25,843 nt of DNA from Mnemiopsis leidyi (taxonomy: Eukaryota > Ctenophora > Tentaculata > Lobata > Bolinopsidae): assembly GCA_000226015.1 (NCBI GenBank), contig JH153418.1, positions 1-25,843 on the forward strand, given 5' to 3'. Numbering within the stretch: position 1 is the stretch's first letter; each line of letters begins with the position of its first letter. A program made the position numbers and the translations under genes. Of this stretch, positions 1 to 11,464 are shown one piece after another. The notes beneath the pieces were generated by a model. It worked only from the letters and a program-made list of their open reading frames with translations, ran no database searches and was not told the origin of the DNA.

Positions 1-310
1 GTGCCATTTTAAGACCACGCCCAGATTTATTACACTTCCAGACGGCCAATCGTCTCCAAACTTTGTAGGATTACTACTGGCATCAATACCGAACAAATGC
101 GACCAATTTGGGCCCGATCCGAGCAAGTTTTGAAAACGTCATATTTTTGTCACATATGTGACAAAATATGACGGTTTCAAAATTTGCTTGGATCGGACCA
201 AAGTTGGTCGCATTTGTTTGGTATTGATGCCAGTAGTAATCCTACGAAGTCTGGAGACGATTGTCCGTCTGAAAGTGTGATTAATCTGGGCGTGGTCTTA
301 AAATGACACC
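1..310. repeat. Long palindromic (foldback) element, copy 1
   Basis: The two halves are near-perfect reverse complements. The left edge GTGCCATTTTAAGACCACGC (1-20) matches the reverse complement of 290-309 with one mismatch, and matching continues inward to a central palindrome GTCACATATGTGAC at 149-162. The arms are therefore about 150 bp with almost no loop. No open reading frame lies inside, so this is a non-autonomous foldback or MITE-like element. The left boundary touches the window edge, so its target duplication cannot be read. A transcript would form a long hairpin. The superfamily is not assigned. Confidence 0.85.
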
Positions 311-637
311 ATTATGTATGTATAGATTATCCATAAAGTGGCACCAGTTATTCATAGGGACCGATAACTTCCAAACTGGCTATAGACCGAAGTTTTGACT
401 AGTTTTACCGAGATTTTACAAGTGGTTTTGGCTAAGAACCACTGGTATCGATACCGATCACCATTGGCCAGAATCGAGCATGGTTGAAAACGTCACTACT
501 CACTTATTGTCACATGTGTGACGTTACAAGTGAGACTTTTGACTAATTCGTCTCCAGCTCACTGCAGACTGAGATCCTACCGATGCCCTATATTTAGCTG
601 GTGCCACCTTATGTAAAAATCTATGGATAATGGTGCC
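303..637. repeat. Foldback element, diverged relative of copy 1
   Basis: The left arm starts near GACACCATTAT (303-313) and contains GTGGCACCAG. The right arm ends GGATAATGGTGCC near 637 and contains CTGGTGCCACC (598-608), the inverse of the left-arm sequence. A central palindrome CACATGTG lies at 511-518, inside a longer imperfect stem. It shares with copy 1 the block TTGAAAACGTCA beside a CACATRTG centre and GGTGYCA-type termini. The left arm is longer than the right, which suggests an insertion or decay. The element abuts copy 1 and overlaps it slightly at the shared terminus. Confidence 0.65.
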
Positions 638-1101
638 AAATCCCATGAATACGTCGACCCGTACATATATCGGTTTTTAATATTTAGAAACAAGTTAATG
701 TTACGAAGTATAGTACTATATGTATTTGTTTTTATTATATTTAGTCGAACTTCTTATCCTTTTCTTTTCGTAGACTGATTTTCACTACTTATTGCTAAGC
801 CAGATCAAGTTTTTGAGCCTGGCACAATATCATGGACATTTTAACTCCAGATAAATCGGGTGAGTGTCGAATGTCGATCGGCGAGTTACTCGATAAATGA
901 AAATTTCGTTTCGTGGTTATCAAGTACATTTGATACTGTGCAGGCAAGGCGGACTTAAGTTGGAAATTTGATAACCACTGATAACGTGAACGGATTGTAT
1001 GAGGCACGACCACGGACATTTTTACGACCCTGAGAAAAAATATATATACCGATACAGTTTTTCAACTTCACGACACCTTTTCTCGGTTATAACTGAATTA
1101 A

Positions 1102-1410
1102 TGTGATAAAATCAGTCTTAAAGGTGCATACAGCCATGCTGAGGATGAGTCAAGTACGGTCTCTCCGATCATTTGCATCGACAGCCGGCAAGAATAGATC
1201 GCTAAAACAGGTTACAATATTGCATTGGCTATCTCTTGCTAGAAAGGTGTTCTTAATAAACGGAGAAAATTGTATGCGGCATCAGAGCAGGGAACATTGG
1301 CTACAAGGCTTCTTCATACTGATGAGATTAAAACAGGTTACACTGATTTATTAAAAAATGGTTATATTCAGGAATTTGGTAAGATAAGAAAACTAAATAC
1401 AATCCGCTGA
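1102..1410 (+). pseudogene. Decayed coding remnant of unknown origin, two in-frame TAG stops
   Basis: One + frame starting after a TAA at 1099-1101 and ending at TGA 1408-1410 gives about 102 codons with a balanced, charged, protein-like composition. It is broken only by TAG at 1195-1197 and TAG at 1240-1242. The translation includes the pieces IAKTGYNIALAISC and EIKTGYTDLLKNGYIQEFGK, which share a KTGY core and could be an internal helical repeat. The alternative frame that avoids the stops reads much less like a protein. I do not recognise a family. It may be a relic of a transposon protein or of a captured gene, or chance. Confidence 0.3.
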
Positions 1411-4075
1411 CTCATTCTGATAAGTGTTCAGTCCAATAATATAATGAGGTTTGTCCCTAACATTTTATAACTGGACTCAATCCAAAATTTAAAGTAAAAT
1501 AACCAATTCTCTTTTCCGGTCCAAGATGAATCACCAGATGTAATGCAGGCACTCGAATTCCATAGAACGACACACGTTCTTTGCTAGTTTATTAGAAACA
1601 ACTTAATCATTGCAGTTCATAATCGCAAATACCTATTTAGCTCCAGGTATGGCCAGTACGAGAGATTAAGCCAACCTTATCACTAAGGAAGTTGTTGAAA
1701 CACAGAGTGTGAAATGAAAGAGAGCACACCAACCAAACTTAACAATCCTCAACCACAAACAGTTACACCACCTCGAAAGTAGATCTAATTCAGCTACACC
1801 ATTCGTATGTGGTGTGATCTTTCTTCGATCTGGTATCCCGGTACCTGCGTCCAATTCAGCAGGCTCTTTAGACCGATCACATGGACTTGGCTTTGATTAA
1901 TTAAAGAGTGTGTTCAGGTTATTATTAATTTCTTGGGTCACCTGGCATTAACCCTGTAACATAGTAGTATGATATGTTCATTATTCAACAGTAACTCCTG
2001 CACTATTGCTTATCATTTCGTTGGGTATCAAACCTGTTCCTTGGATCGGGTCTATAACAGGACGGCCACGTATAATAAACAACCACTTAGTGACAAATAC
2101 ATGACACATATATATATTTTTGATGTTGCTCGAAATAGCTGTCGTTTCATTAGGGACCTCCGACAACTATCGGTATAAGCAATAGCTTTTATTGACCAGC
2201 ATATCCATCAAAAAACAGGTGTGGTTTGGCAATATGATACCAATCGCATGCCCCCGTGTAAGCCAGATCCAACAATATGAATATATGAACATTACCACGA
2301 GCTCCGGTCATACATCCATAAACCTGAACTGTTCACTATACCGGCACTCGAGTTTTTAGTAGTTGTTCGTTTTTATTAAAGTAGTAGAGCACTGACGTTG
2401 TTCGTTAAATTCTTTTTAACAAATAATTGGAGGTAAACGCAGCAGTATTGCTGTTTAGAAATTTTTATTGGCTGTCCATTTTGATTAGTGAAGAAAATTT
2501 TTATTATTTCCCATTAGGAATTAAATTTTTTAGGTTTAAAGCTCAAATTAAAACTTTGAATTGTAACCCACACCGATATGACCAACCAATACTTAACCTA
2601 TATTGAATAACAGTAGAAGTACAAGTGATCCAGTTTATTAGTCGAGAGGATGAATTACAATTTTCTGGACCTAGAGCCACATAGCGAAGTGTGGATTTTA
2701 ACAGCAGTCTAAAAACTCAAGGTTTACTTCGACTGACCTGAGTTCCACATGATGTTCGATTGACTGATTATAATTTCTGCTGCCTAACACTTTTATCTGC
2801 GTAATGCACTCTAATTAAAACCGCTAGAGCTCCTGATTTACGACGATAATTCTTAACTGTAAGCATATTAACGATTTCGGACTTGCAAGGCATATTTAAC
2901 GATCTGTGGAGTGTGAATGTTAAGTCTTAAAATCTTCGTAAAATCCTAAATCAAGTTCATAGAAGTTTGGAGTGGAGAATTATGCACTAAGAAGAGACAA
3001 ATTTGAGTCAGCAGTTTTGCCGGAAGCATGGCCCCAAGGAACCTCTATTTCGGATGCTCCAACTTTTAATATGAATATTCACGAAAAAATTAATTTAACT
3101 CATTCAACTCATTTGAAATTCCCCACTTTTCAACTGAAAGTGGATTACTCTCCCAAAATTGCTCGGGCTATTGAGATTTTACCTGCAAAGGTCGGTATTA
3201 TATGACATTTCAATTTAAATTATCTACGAACATAAGGGTTAATGAAATGTTCTGTTGCAATGGCACGTCGTTTCGCACTTGCCTTTAACCCTTGAATTCT
3301 TACGAAATGGTGACGCCCAATTCGTCCCGTTCAAATTTTGTTCTTAATTTGTGGATTAGATAAATTCAGATAAATTTTAAGTTGACCCTGCTTCGTAATT
3401 AAGTGTTATCGTTCAGAGAATCCCAAGGAAACGTCTGCCATTTAACAAACAAAAAACCTCGGCTTAGCTTCGTGATGCCATTAAATTTCCTTAATTTTCA
3501 TGTGGTTGTTTAATGAAGTTATGCTGGGACACCATGCAACTGGTTATTAGAAAATAACTGCCCTAACCTCCGCACCAGCAATGAAGAGAGCGGTTCATGT
3601 CCTGTTTTAATTAACTAGCTAGTGTGAGGAGATGTATATTATTATCGCATTGCCGTATGTGATTGAGTACACCTTCGAATTAGGATAATAGGATTTATAA
3701 TCAGGTACAATGTAGGCTGCTTAATAATTGCTCAAATTGGCGATCTCAAATTCCAGGTAAAAGGTTAACTAAATAATAACTTTCAAGGCAAAGTATATTA
3801 TATTGGTCTTGTCAGGGACTCAGTTATATTATATATAATAACGGGGTCAATATGACTATCTTAAGGCGTGTCACTGTCCGACGTTTAAAGGTGAACCAGC
3901 TTAGCTACCTAGTTTGGTCAAATGTTAATAAGCAACGCTGATGGCTCTCCTCAAAATTCATCCAAGGCCCCTGATTTATTCGCAGAATATTTTAACCGAT
4001 TTGGCGAGATCCATTTCTCGGACGTGCTAACTCGGACATGTTGACCAGATCTCGCGACGATGATTATAAACCCTC

Positions 4076-4096
4076 AGCTCTGATATTATCAGAGCT
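4076..4096. repeat. Perfect 21-bp hairpin palindrome
   Basis: AGCTCTGATA and TATCAGAGCT are exact reverse complements around a single T. No associated gene is seen. It may be chance in AT-rich DNA or an unrecognised small element. Confidence 0.5.
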
Positions 4097-5042
4097 ACTA
4101 AGCTAGTAGTATCAAATATGTTACCCAACAACTCGCCACCACCTCGACATATCTTCTATGATTCTATGATATAATCGCTGCATTACTGGAGATCACCCTG
4201 CCACTAACCGCACCATAAATCACGGTTATAAAAGGTAGGAACCTGTTCTCTACTCCTGTCAAACACCGGTCTACACCAGCTCTCCATTACCGCCATGTGG
4301 TCGGTCATTACTGGAAAAATCGTTTCCCTGCGATCACTAGCCAACCGTCGCACGTGGAATTGTATTTGGTATGAGGCAAAGAAAAGAATCATAACATTCA
4401 TGAGTAATAGTTTTTGTGGGTGGAACCAGATCAATACTCATGCTCTAGGTTATTATCGCTTTTCCTGACATGTAATTGATCATAGAATTGTGGTTAAGTA
4501 ATTTGGTAACGTCGTAGTTACATAGCTGCATCAGCGAACGATATGATTGGCCGGTTGCTGGATTTAATGCTCTAACTGAGGCTGTTCATTGTTGATATGT
4601 TAAAGTTGACAATAAGAAATAACGTGTGTGTTGACGTACTTGTAATAGATGTAATCATTGACCACTTCCTAACTACGTCAGGACCGTTAGTCACACTATT
4701 CATTGTGCGGTAAAGTTAAAACTTCCATGCGGCTGTCAGGGAAGTTTGCTAATCACGTGACACGGGAACGGAAGTAATGAACAGCTGGTTAAGCGCATAA
4801 GAATCAGATCATATTTAAGCTTGACACACGAACACGTCAGAGCTGAAACCATCCTTCGAGGGAGACGCGTCGAAACGAATTATATCGATTTATTTGAGTA
4901 CCGGACACATAAGCAGCTGAGAAGATACGGTGCAACCAAGCGGATCTGATATGCGTCAAACGATGTGTCTGTTAAATCGATTTTTCTGGCAGGTAGCATG
5001 TCATATCTGTTATCATCAGCTCATTTGGACTGACCTTCCTAA

Positions 5043-5063
5043 CACGTTGCTTATTGCAACGTG
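5043..5063. repeat. Short perfect hairpin, 8-bp stem and 5-base loop
   Basis: CACGTTGC (5043-5050) and GCAACGTG (5056-5063) pair exactly around TTATT. No coding context is visible and no function is assigned. Confidence 0.5.
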
Positions 5064-5288
5064 CCTGCCGTCTGATGTCGCCTCATGGGATCGAGATCTT
5101 TTGTTTTAATGCACTTGAAATGCGGAAATGATCGAAGGCACCTTGAATATGATAAAATTTACAAAATAGTTATCTGATATATTTAAGATATCGATCAGCG
5201 GTTGATGCATTAGTTTGGCGATTAGACCGAGAACCTTTGTTACCTTGCTTGTAGCCTGTGCGTTTAGACAGCTACTTCTGAAATTTGA

Positions 5289-5352
5289 GTTTGATAATTT
5301 CTGAGATCTTTGTTTTCGTGGTTTGATAATTTCTGAGATCTTTGTTTTCGTG
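5289..5352. repeat. Perfect 32-bp tandem duplication
   Basis: The 32-base block beginning GTTTGATAATTTCTGAG and ending TTTTCGTG occurs twice, head to tail, without a mismatch (5289-5320 and 5321-5352). Perfect identity in otherwise diverged intergenic DNA indicates a very recent slippage event or an assembly duplication. Confidence 0.95.
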
Positions 5353-6880
5353 GCCCCTTTTTGTTGTTACTTAACACTATTCTGTTATAGCCGTGAAACT
5401 TCCGGTGACATAACCACCCAAAAACAGTAAGTGAGGAGCATATTGCATATAAGTATTTTTATAAGTATTTTTTGCAAGGCATAACATAGGATCTTCAGAG
5501 CCATTACCTTGAACACCAAAAAGCTGGAACTTTGACTGTACTGTAAATGAAGAACCTACTGCTACACAAGTAAGATTATTGTGGTTTAAAGTTGGGGAGG
5601 AACCTTTTTCAGAACTTCATTTCGAGCAAGCTCGACTCCCAGGGGTGTGCACTGAGTGATAACGGGTATGTTATGCTATTGTGGGTGGGCCAAACAATAA
5701 ACCAAGCTACATTATGTATTATACTGAGTGGATATTTGAAGGAACGTGATTTATACTGATGGTCAATTCAGAAAGTTCATGGACCGGCACCGTGCCGAGT
5801 ATGATCCAACAAACTCGCGTGAGATTATCATGGGCCCCATGGGCCATGAGAGGTCATCATAGCCTTATGGACTCTGTATGCATCATGCGGGTCATCACTG
5901 TTCAGCGATTTTACAGTGCCGATGTAAAGAAGTACAACCAAAGGGTCCATATTATAGAATATTCTTCTAGTGGGCTACCTGGATGATTCATCTTGTTGTA
6001 ACAAAATTGTTGACGAATTTGTAACTGTTAAGTTTAAGATAAGTTTCAGTGGAGTGTTACCACAAGACCGCCACTGAAGTCTGACAATCTGACATGTCAA
6101 TTTGCAATAACTTAAACGTCACGAGATAAAATCCTTGCTTGATTTGTTATGCATGAGAATATTCATGAAGTAGAACATCTGATGAATTCAATGAACTAGT
6201 GTCGACCATTCACAGGAAATTGATATAGTCACTGGAAAACCAGTTGCTTTTGATACCTATCATAATGAGTCTGACCAGTGGTAAACTGTTGCTTTATCAA
6301 TAGCAATCATGGGATCAGGAGTCCATAAAGTTTTTAAATTTATCAATGTTACCCTCCTACCAGATGCCTCAAGGCGAACGTTAAGCTATCAAGTTCTTCA
6401 AGATATTTTTTCATGCCCCGCAGTATCTACTGTTAGATGGAGCCGGGTACATAATGAGGTTTGCAGGCTCTGACAGTTAGGTAATCCGTTCATTAAAATT
6501 TTTCACGTGATAATGTCTTTAAAAGGTAAATTTTGTGCTATATCCTGTGATTGGCTACCTGGGTACGTGTCAGAATAATGTTGTCGTGTCGTTTATTGAA
6601 ATCGTTTGGGGTTTTCTGAGTCACCTCTTGTATAGAAATATGCAGTAAGCTTTAACCACCAAGCTTTATGGCCTTGATGTTTTAAAAGGCATCGATTCAT
6701 GATTTAGTGATATTTGTAATGATGGCGCCGGTACTTTGCGTTCATACTCAAACATATCTAAAAGCGAAATGAATCTGATTTGCTTCGCATTTGCAAGACA
6801 CATTTCGTCCGTTAATCCCCTCGATACATTCCTCAGCAAACACGGCTCCCCAATGACTAACACCTCCTACCCGATCAGTC

Positions 6881-8016
6881 ATGGAAATGAGCAGCGCAGA
6901 GCACGTGTGTACAGTTGTGTGGTGCTTGTTCTCCGGACTAGTATCTGTCGTGGGCAACACAACTGTCCTTCTAGCTGCCTGTCTGTATCGCTCTATACGC
7001 CTGGACAAGATCGCTGTCATTCTTATCACTAATCTGGCTGTCGCAGGTTTGTTTAACTTGTGATGGTGATTTTATTTTTATAGTATCACGCATTTTGTTG
7101 AGATTGAAATAGTGTAGGTGCTATGATGATTGTAACAAGATACGTCCTCTTGACTGACTGCCACACCCTTTCAGATTTGTCGATGGCACTGTCTGTTATC
7201 TTGCCCACATCTGGAGCAGCCATGTACAAGCGATGGCTTTACGGCGACATCCTCTGCATTGCCACCAACTACATCGAGAGTTTCCTAGCAACGGCGTCGA
7301 TCCTTCTCCTCTGCGCACTGAACATCAGCAAGCTGACAAGCCTGCTGTTTCCGTTCCGGGCCCGAACCCGGACAAAGAGAACCGGCTATCGCATAGCTGG
7401 GTTCATCTGGATCTTGTCCTTCCTTCCCATCATTCCTGACTTCGTCTTTCATCGTAAAGTAGCGTTCAACATCAACGTGTTCAGATGTGATGCGGCTGAT
7501 TTAAAGCACGTGGACAAATGGCTGGACCCGATCAAATCTACTATTCTGGTGTTTGTGCCCCTGGGAATCATCTCCATCTCGACCATCTGGCTGATATTCT
7601 TCGTCAGGAAGGTTCGGGGTCTCCAGAAACAGAGTGTCGTGACTTCCATCTTGATATCCCTTGTCTTTATGGCTTCCTTTGTCCCCTTCGGGATTATCCT
7701 GGTTCTCGGGGACAACTTCGACATACAGAACTCATTCCACATGGGATGTTACAAGGTGGCCGTCCTTGCTCCCTTCCTCAACTTCATGGCCAATCCCCTG
7801 ATATATCTTGCGTCGATAGCTAGCTTCAGAGAGTTTGTTGCACAGCGATTGTTGAACGTTAAAGGCTGGAGCGATGTCAGGGACAACTTGTCCGTGAGAG
7901 AATTGTCGATCAGCAGAGTTTCTTCTAACAACGTGTTGAGCAGCTTGAGGAGAGCTTACACTCTTCGACAGAGCAGTGTCGTTAGCACTGATAACATGTT
8001 AAAGACTGATGTTTGA
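6881..8016 (+). CDS. Class A (rhodopsin-like) GPCR, orphan, two exons
   Basis: Exons 6881-7046 and 7175-8016 flank a 128-bp intron (7047-7174, donor CAG|GTTTGT, acceptor CCCTTTCAG|AT, phase 1). Splicing creates the TM2 signature LAVADLS across the junction, which fixes the intron. The product is 335 residues: a membrane receptor with seven hydrophobic segments at about 10-36, 44-68, 84-113, 128-147, 175-199, 209-233 and 247-267. Family landmarks are N26 (1.50), D56 (2.50), disulfide cysteines C83 and C160, W134 (4.50), P184 (5.50), P226 (6.50) and N262-P263-xx-Y266. The third intracellular loop is very short, and the C-tail (about 68 residues) is Ser/Arg-rich. Two oddities: the DRY triplet is S107-K108-L109, and the TM6 toggle tryptophan is F224. 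Position 3.32 is acidic (E90). An in-frame TGA at 6854-6856 supports the start. The ligand is unknown; amine and peptide subfamilies cannot be separated by eye. It is not an opsin, since the retinal lysine is absent (F256 at 7.43). Confidence 0.9.
7047..7174 (+). other. Intron of the GPCR gene
   Basis: This is a 128-bp phase-1 intron with a GT donor after GCAG and a pyrimidine-rich acceptor ACCCTTTCAG. Its position in the TM2 LAVAD motif is inferred from the restored GPCR signature. Unspliced reading from 7047 hits a stop within a few codons. Confidence 0.85.
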
Positions 8017-8096
8017 AACACGATATTTCAGAGATTTTGTACTTAACTGTAATTTGAAAATTTGTGTTTTTACAGATAAAAGACCGCATGCGATGA

Positions 8097-8102
8097 AATA
8101 AA
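8097..8102 (+). promoter_or_regulatory. Polyadenylation signal AATAAA for the GPCR gene
   Basis: A canonical AATAAA lies 81 bp after the GPCR stop codon, inside GAAATAAAAATAAG. It is the first such hexamer downstream of the gene, so a short 3' UTR is likely. The cleavage site is not determined. Confidence 0.6.
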
Positions 8103-9507
8103 AATAAGTTTTAAACTTGCATGTGTTTAAACTACTGAGTAGATGCTTGCTGTTAAATAGAATTTGGCATTTTTTCGAACTAAGAAAGTTATGATTTTGA
8201 CATTTCGTGCCAGTTAACAATAGTGTGGTTGTGTTAAGATATTTGGAGGTAAAAGCTGTGCTTTACTTGCCGATCATTGATTTTCGCATAAAACCATAAA
8301 GACCAGCAGTGGAATACATTACACAACAGCTAGAAAAGCAGCGGGTAAAGTTTTTTGGACAGTTAAAACGTATATTGCAAAAGAATTAAGAACAACAAAA
8401 CCACTTATCAATTCTTTGTATTGCAACAAGATCAACATAATGTGTAGTCAATGCTAAGTGTTAGCGCATAAATAGGATAATCAATTGTTTCCTAATTTTT
8501 GTCAAGAAATTTTAGATTTCACCAGAAGAGGTATTTCAGTTTTGAGAAGTTCAGAGTAATTGTTGTAATTGCACAAGATTTTACGTTCTCTTCACTCAAA
8601 TTGTACAATTCCTATTTGATCACTTAAGAACTTCCTGTTCATTGCTTAGGACAGAATTTTCTTAAGCAATTACAATAAAAAAGGAAATTCTCATTAAGCA
8701 TGGACTTAATAATTCTTTTCATTACAAATCTAATAATGCACATGTCGGCTATAATTTCGCCTGCAGTACGTAATTCAGCTGGTTATACCGAGCTAATATA
8801 AGAATATTGTTCTCTCAAGACCCAAAATATTGGGCATGTGTCACCTTACGACAAGTCAGAATTCAGACTTGAGCAACTTTATTAATTTCAGACATCCGAG
8901 TCACGTGGGAGAGTGGCGGGCCCTCCTCCCCAATAACTCTGACATAAAGTCAAATAACTCGGTCACGAGGACTACCCAATTTCGACAGGGCAGCTGCAGT
9001 ATTGACATTGTGCGTTTATTGCACATCTCTGAGGTTAGCTGGCTGATAATTCTTACTTACTCAGCACGGGGTGACACTTACTGAGAAGTCCCTCGCTGAG
9101 TATAATCTAGGAAGTAGACACGATACACAGACGTGCTGGAGGCTGGAAATGCCTGACTGACAGCTGTCAGAACGTGGGATCAGACTGACATCTTCCTGGG
9201 ATACGAGGGTGGACGTTAACGTGCTGACATAATTACACTGGTAATCACCGAGCCTGCACACGTTCATGACTCAAGAATACGGATATGTCGAAGTTAATGT
9301 GGAATTTTTAGAAAATTCCACGACATATTGTAATTGGTGGAAAGTAATTCAAACCTAAATGCATGGCTAGGAAATAGATGTGTATTATATTGATCAGTGT
9401 ACTTCTGCGCCGTACATAATTATAATGCATACTCAGCCAGTACATTGTGTAGCAAGTAAGTCATGAAAAGTATTATATTGAGTTGAGATTGTTAGTAGGC
9501 TCAATCT

Positions 9508-9566
9508 AAATTCTACTTTTGAAAAATTGTGTTAAAAAAAAAAAAAAAAAATTCTACTTTTGAAAA
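9508..9566 (+). mobile_element. Tiny poly-A-tailed insertion flanked by 18-bp direct repeats
   Basis: AAATTCTACTTTTGAAAA occurs at 9508-9525 and again at 9549-9566. Between them lie only ATTGTGTT and a pure A tract (the A run spans 9534-9551, partly shared with the second repeat). This is the form left by target-primed reverse transcription: a poly-A tail and a long target-site duplication, with the inserted body almost wholly 5'-truncated. Replication slippage is an alternative. Confidence 0.55.
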
Positions 9567-10665
9567 CGAAGTCTTGGAATGTTAGTTATTAACAGAAGGC
9601 TGGTAGATTAAATCTGTTACCTTCTAGTTTGCGAGCATTCAATGTTCATCAACTGGCCGAGCAGATGAATTACAATTTTGCCACATTTTGCAATATCCGG
9701 TACGTACAGTAACATATAGTAGTGGTGTAACATAGATCACAAGCTGTTAATGATAAACGCTATTTCTACAATAGATTTTAACTGCACGCGAAATTTCTCG
9801 ATTTAATACAAAATCGGAGAGTTACTCACAAGCAATATCTCGGTCATGCGATAAGATAATGGTAGTTCATTTGGATTCGAGAATCATCGAAAATCTTCAA
9901 TTACAATATTATAACCAGAGCCGTAACGCCCAAATTTCTGTACGTGGATTTTAACGTTACACGACGTGCGTCAAACAATGGCCAGAACTCGACCAGAATG
10001 GTTACCCAGTAATTGAAATTCCATTGTACCACACTACCATTGGAATTTACAATATACGTCGAATATGTTGAGAGTAATGAATGCAACCGCTTCTCAATTA
10101 ATTATAGTAATACAGATTTTAAACACATTTTTGATGAAATGTATTTAACATCAAGTCACGCATCTTCACCTAAGTGAATTTGTTAAAGTACACCGTATAA
10201 GTGACGTATGATTTAGATCATGTTTTGTCTGAAATACGCGTCCCAGTTTAGATTTACCGATGAAACGCAGCGTCGTTTACGGGTTACTGTCGAAATGTAC
10301 GTACGATGTATAATTGGTCGGAATGTGAGCATTTTAGCGCGTGTGATCAATCAAATTGTCAAGAGCTCAAGGGAATTTTCAAAAGAAAAATATGATGATC
10401 TGAAAACTCAAACCAACCTGTGGTTAGCTTACGGATGCAGTAATTGTTGGGCCGAATAATCTTCAATCTTCGTGCTACTGAGCACCTTATACAAGACACG
10501 GTACCCCAGTAAACGTTCATTTTCGTAAAATTAAATATTTTATAAAATCGCTGAGGCAAACATAACGTGTAAAACGTTAAAATAAATCTTTACCTGAAGT
10601 CTGATTCTTTACATAAATAATGCTCCTTCAGAAAAACTATTTATCATCAAATTGCAACGTCTTAC

Positions 10666-10750
10666 CTTCGTCTTCTTCGTTTTTCCACACTAGCAAACTC
10701 ATGAAGTTCATTAGGTATTGGACCACCAGCAGAATCATCACTAAATCTTG
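10666..10750 (-). CDS. Candidate orphan internal exon
   Basis: On the - strand an 85-base block lies between a good acceptor (ATATTTTAG|CAAG) and a good donor (CGAAG|GTAAGA). In one frame it reads RFSDDSAGGPIPNELHEF followed by a short ASVEK segment and an arginine run, with strongly coding-like codons. A second frame is also open and looks like a membrane segment (LLVVQYLMNF), so the frame is not certain. A possible preceding exon ends at 10849 (TTTCAG|GTAAAC), 98 bp away, with compatible phase. A possible following one would leave an intron of only 40 bp, which is implausible. I do not recognise the protein, and no complete gene model can be built. Confidence 0.3.
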
Positions 10751-11421
10751 CTAAAATATATGAACAATGTACAATAACGATAAATTGTAAAAGTTACAAT
10801 AATAAAAGTTACCGTGTTGCAGTATTATACCTATTGTGTGATGTTTACCTGAAATTCTATCTTTGGTGTAGTTGTACAACAACGCGCATTGCAGTTACTA
10901 TTTTAATCTTCAAGTCATTTTATGATTGGTAGATTAATTAAAGCTTTATTAATTCATTAATAAACGAATAACTATATTTAATGGAGCCCTCACTAAAAAC
11001 TCAGAATCTGCGAGTAATGTGTATTGTCCTTGATTTGCGTCTTTTAAGAAACCTACCTTAGTAGATGACATTTAGAATAAACACGGGGCAAATCTGTTTG
11101 CTAGAGTTAGAAAAATTGCTTACGCTAGAACTTTTAAATTATCTCAATAGGAAAGTGTTGTGTGAAATAAATAAAACACTTGGCGTTTCGTGCAAAGGTT
11201 TTAACTATTGGCTTTAAAGCTTGAAGGCTTTTACTAGATTTTTGGTGACCGTTGAACGTATGCGATATTAACATTAAACTCCAATAGTTTTAGGCTATTT
11301 CAACACTAAAAACATAACAAATTTATTGAGAATTCATTATATTATATTGTTCATTCCAGATTGTCCAGTTCCAGATTGCTCGCTAACAACGGGCTACATC
11401 GCAGCGGATAAAACTTCATCC

Positions 11422-11433
11422 TCAACTGTTGTT

Positions 11434-11464
<31 letters not shown>

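Larger units (their letters stand above)
640..6880. other. Gene-poor stretch without a recognisable gene
   Basis: This is AT-rich DNA in which all frames are short and have non-coding composition, apart from the broken frame at 1102-1410. It contains a 32-bp tandem duplication and two short perfect hairpins. One is AGCTCTGATA-T-TATCAGAGCT at 4076-4096. The other is CACGTTGC-TTATT-GCAACGTG at 5043-5063. I see no RNA gene, no exon with convincing splice sites and no intact transposon here. Distal regulatory sequence for the GPCR could lie here but cannot be read. Confidence 0.5.
8103..11420. other. Gene-poor stretch after the GPCR
   Basis: This is AT-rich sequence with no recognisable complete gene. 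It contains the poly-A micro-insertion at 9508-9566, a 14-bp palindrome CTGACAGCTGTCAG at 9157-9170 and one candidate - strand exon at 10666-10750. Other frames have non-coding composition. Confidence 0.5.

Noticed and set aside
2972..3205. 77-codon + frame (RRDKFESAVLPEAWPQG ...) considered as a transposon protein fragment
   Set aside because: No recognisable motif, no splice context and no neighbouring transposon sequence; the resemblance to retroelement proteins was too vague to support.
7233..7823. Other-frame and antisense open frames across GPCR exon 2
   Set aside because: They overlap the clear seven-membrane frame and have no independent motif.
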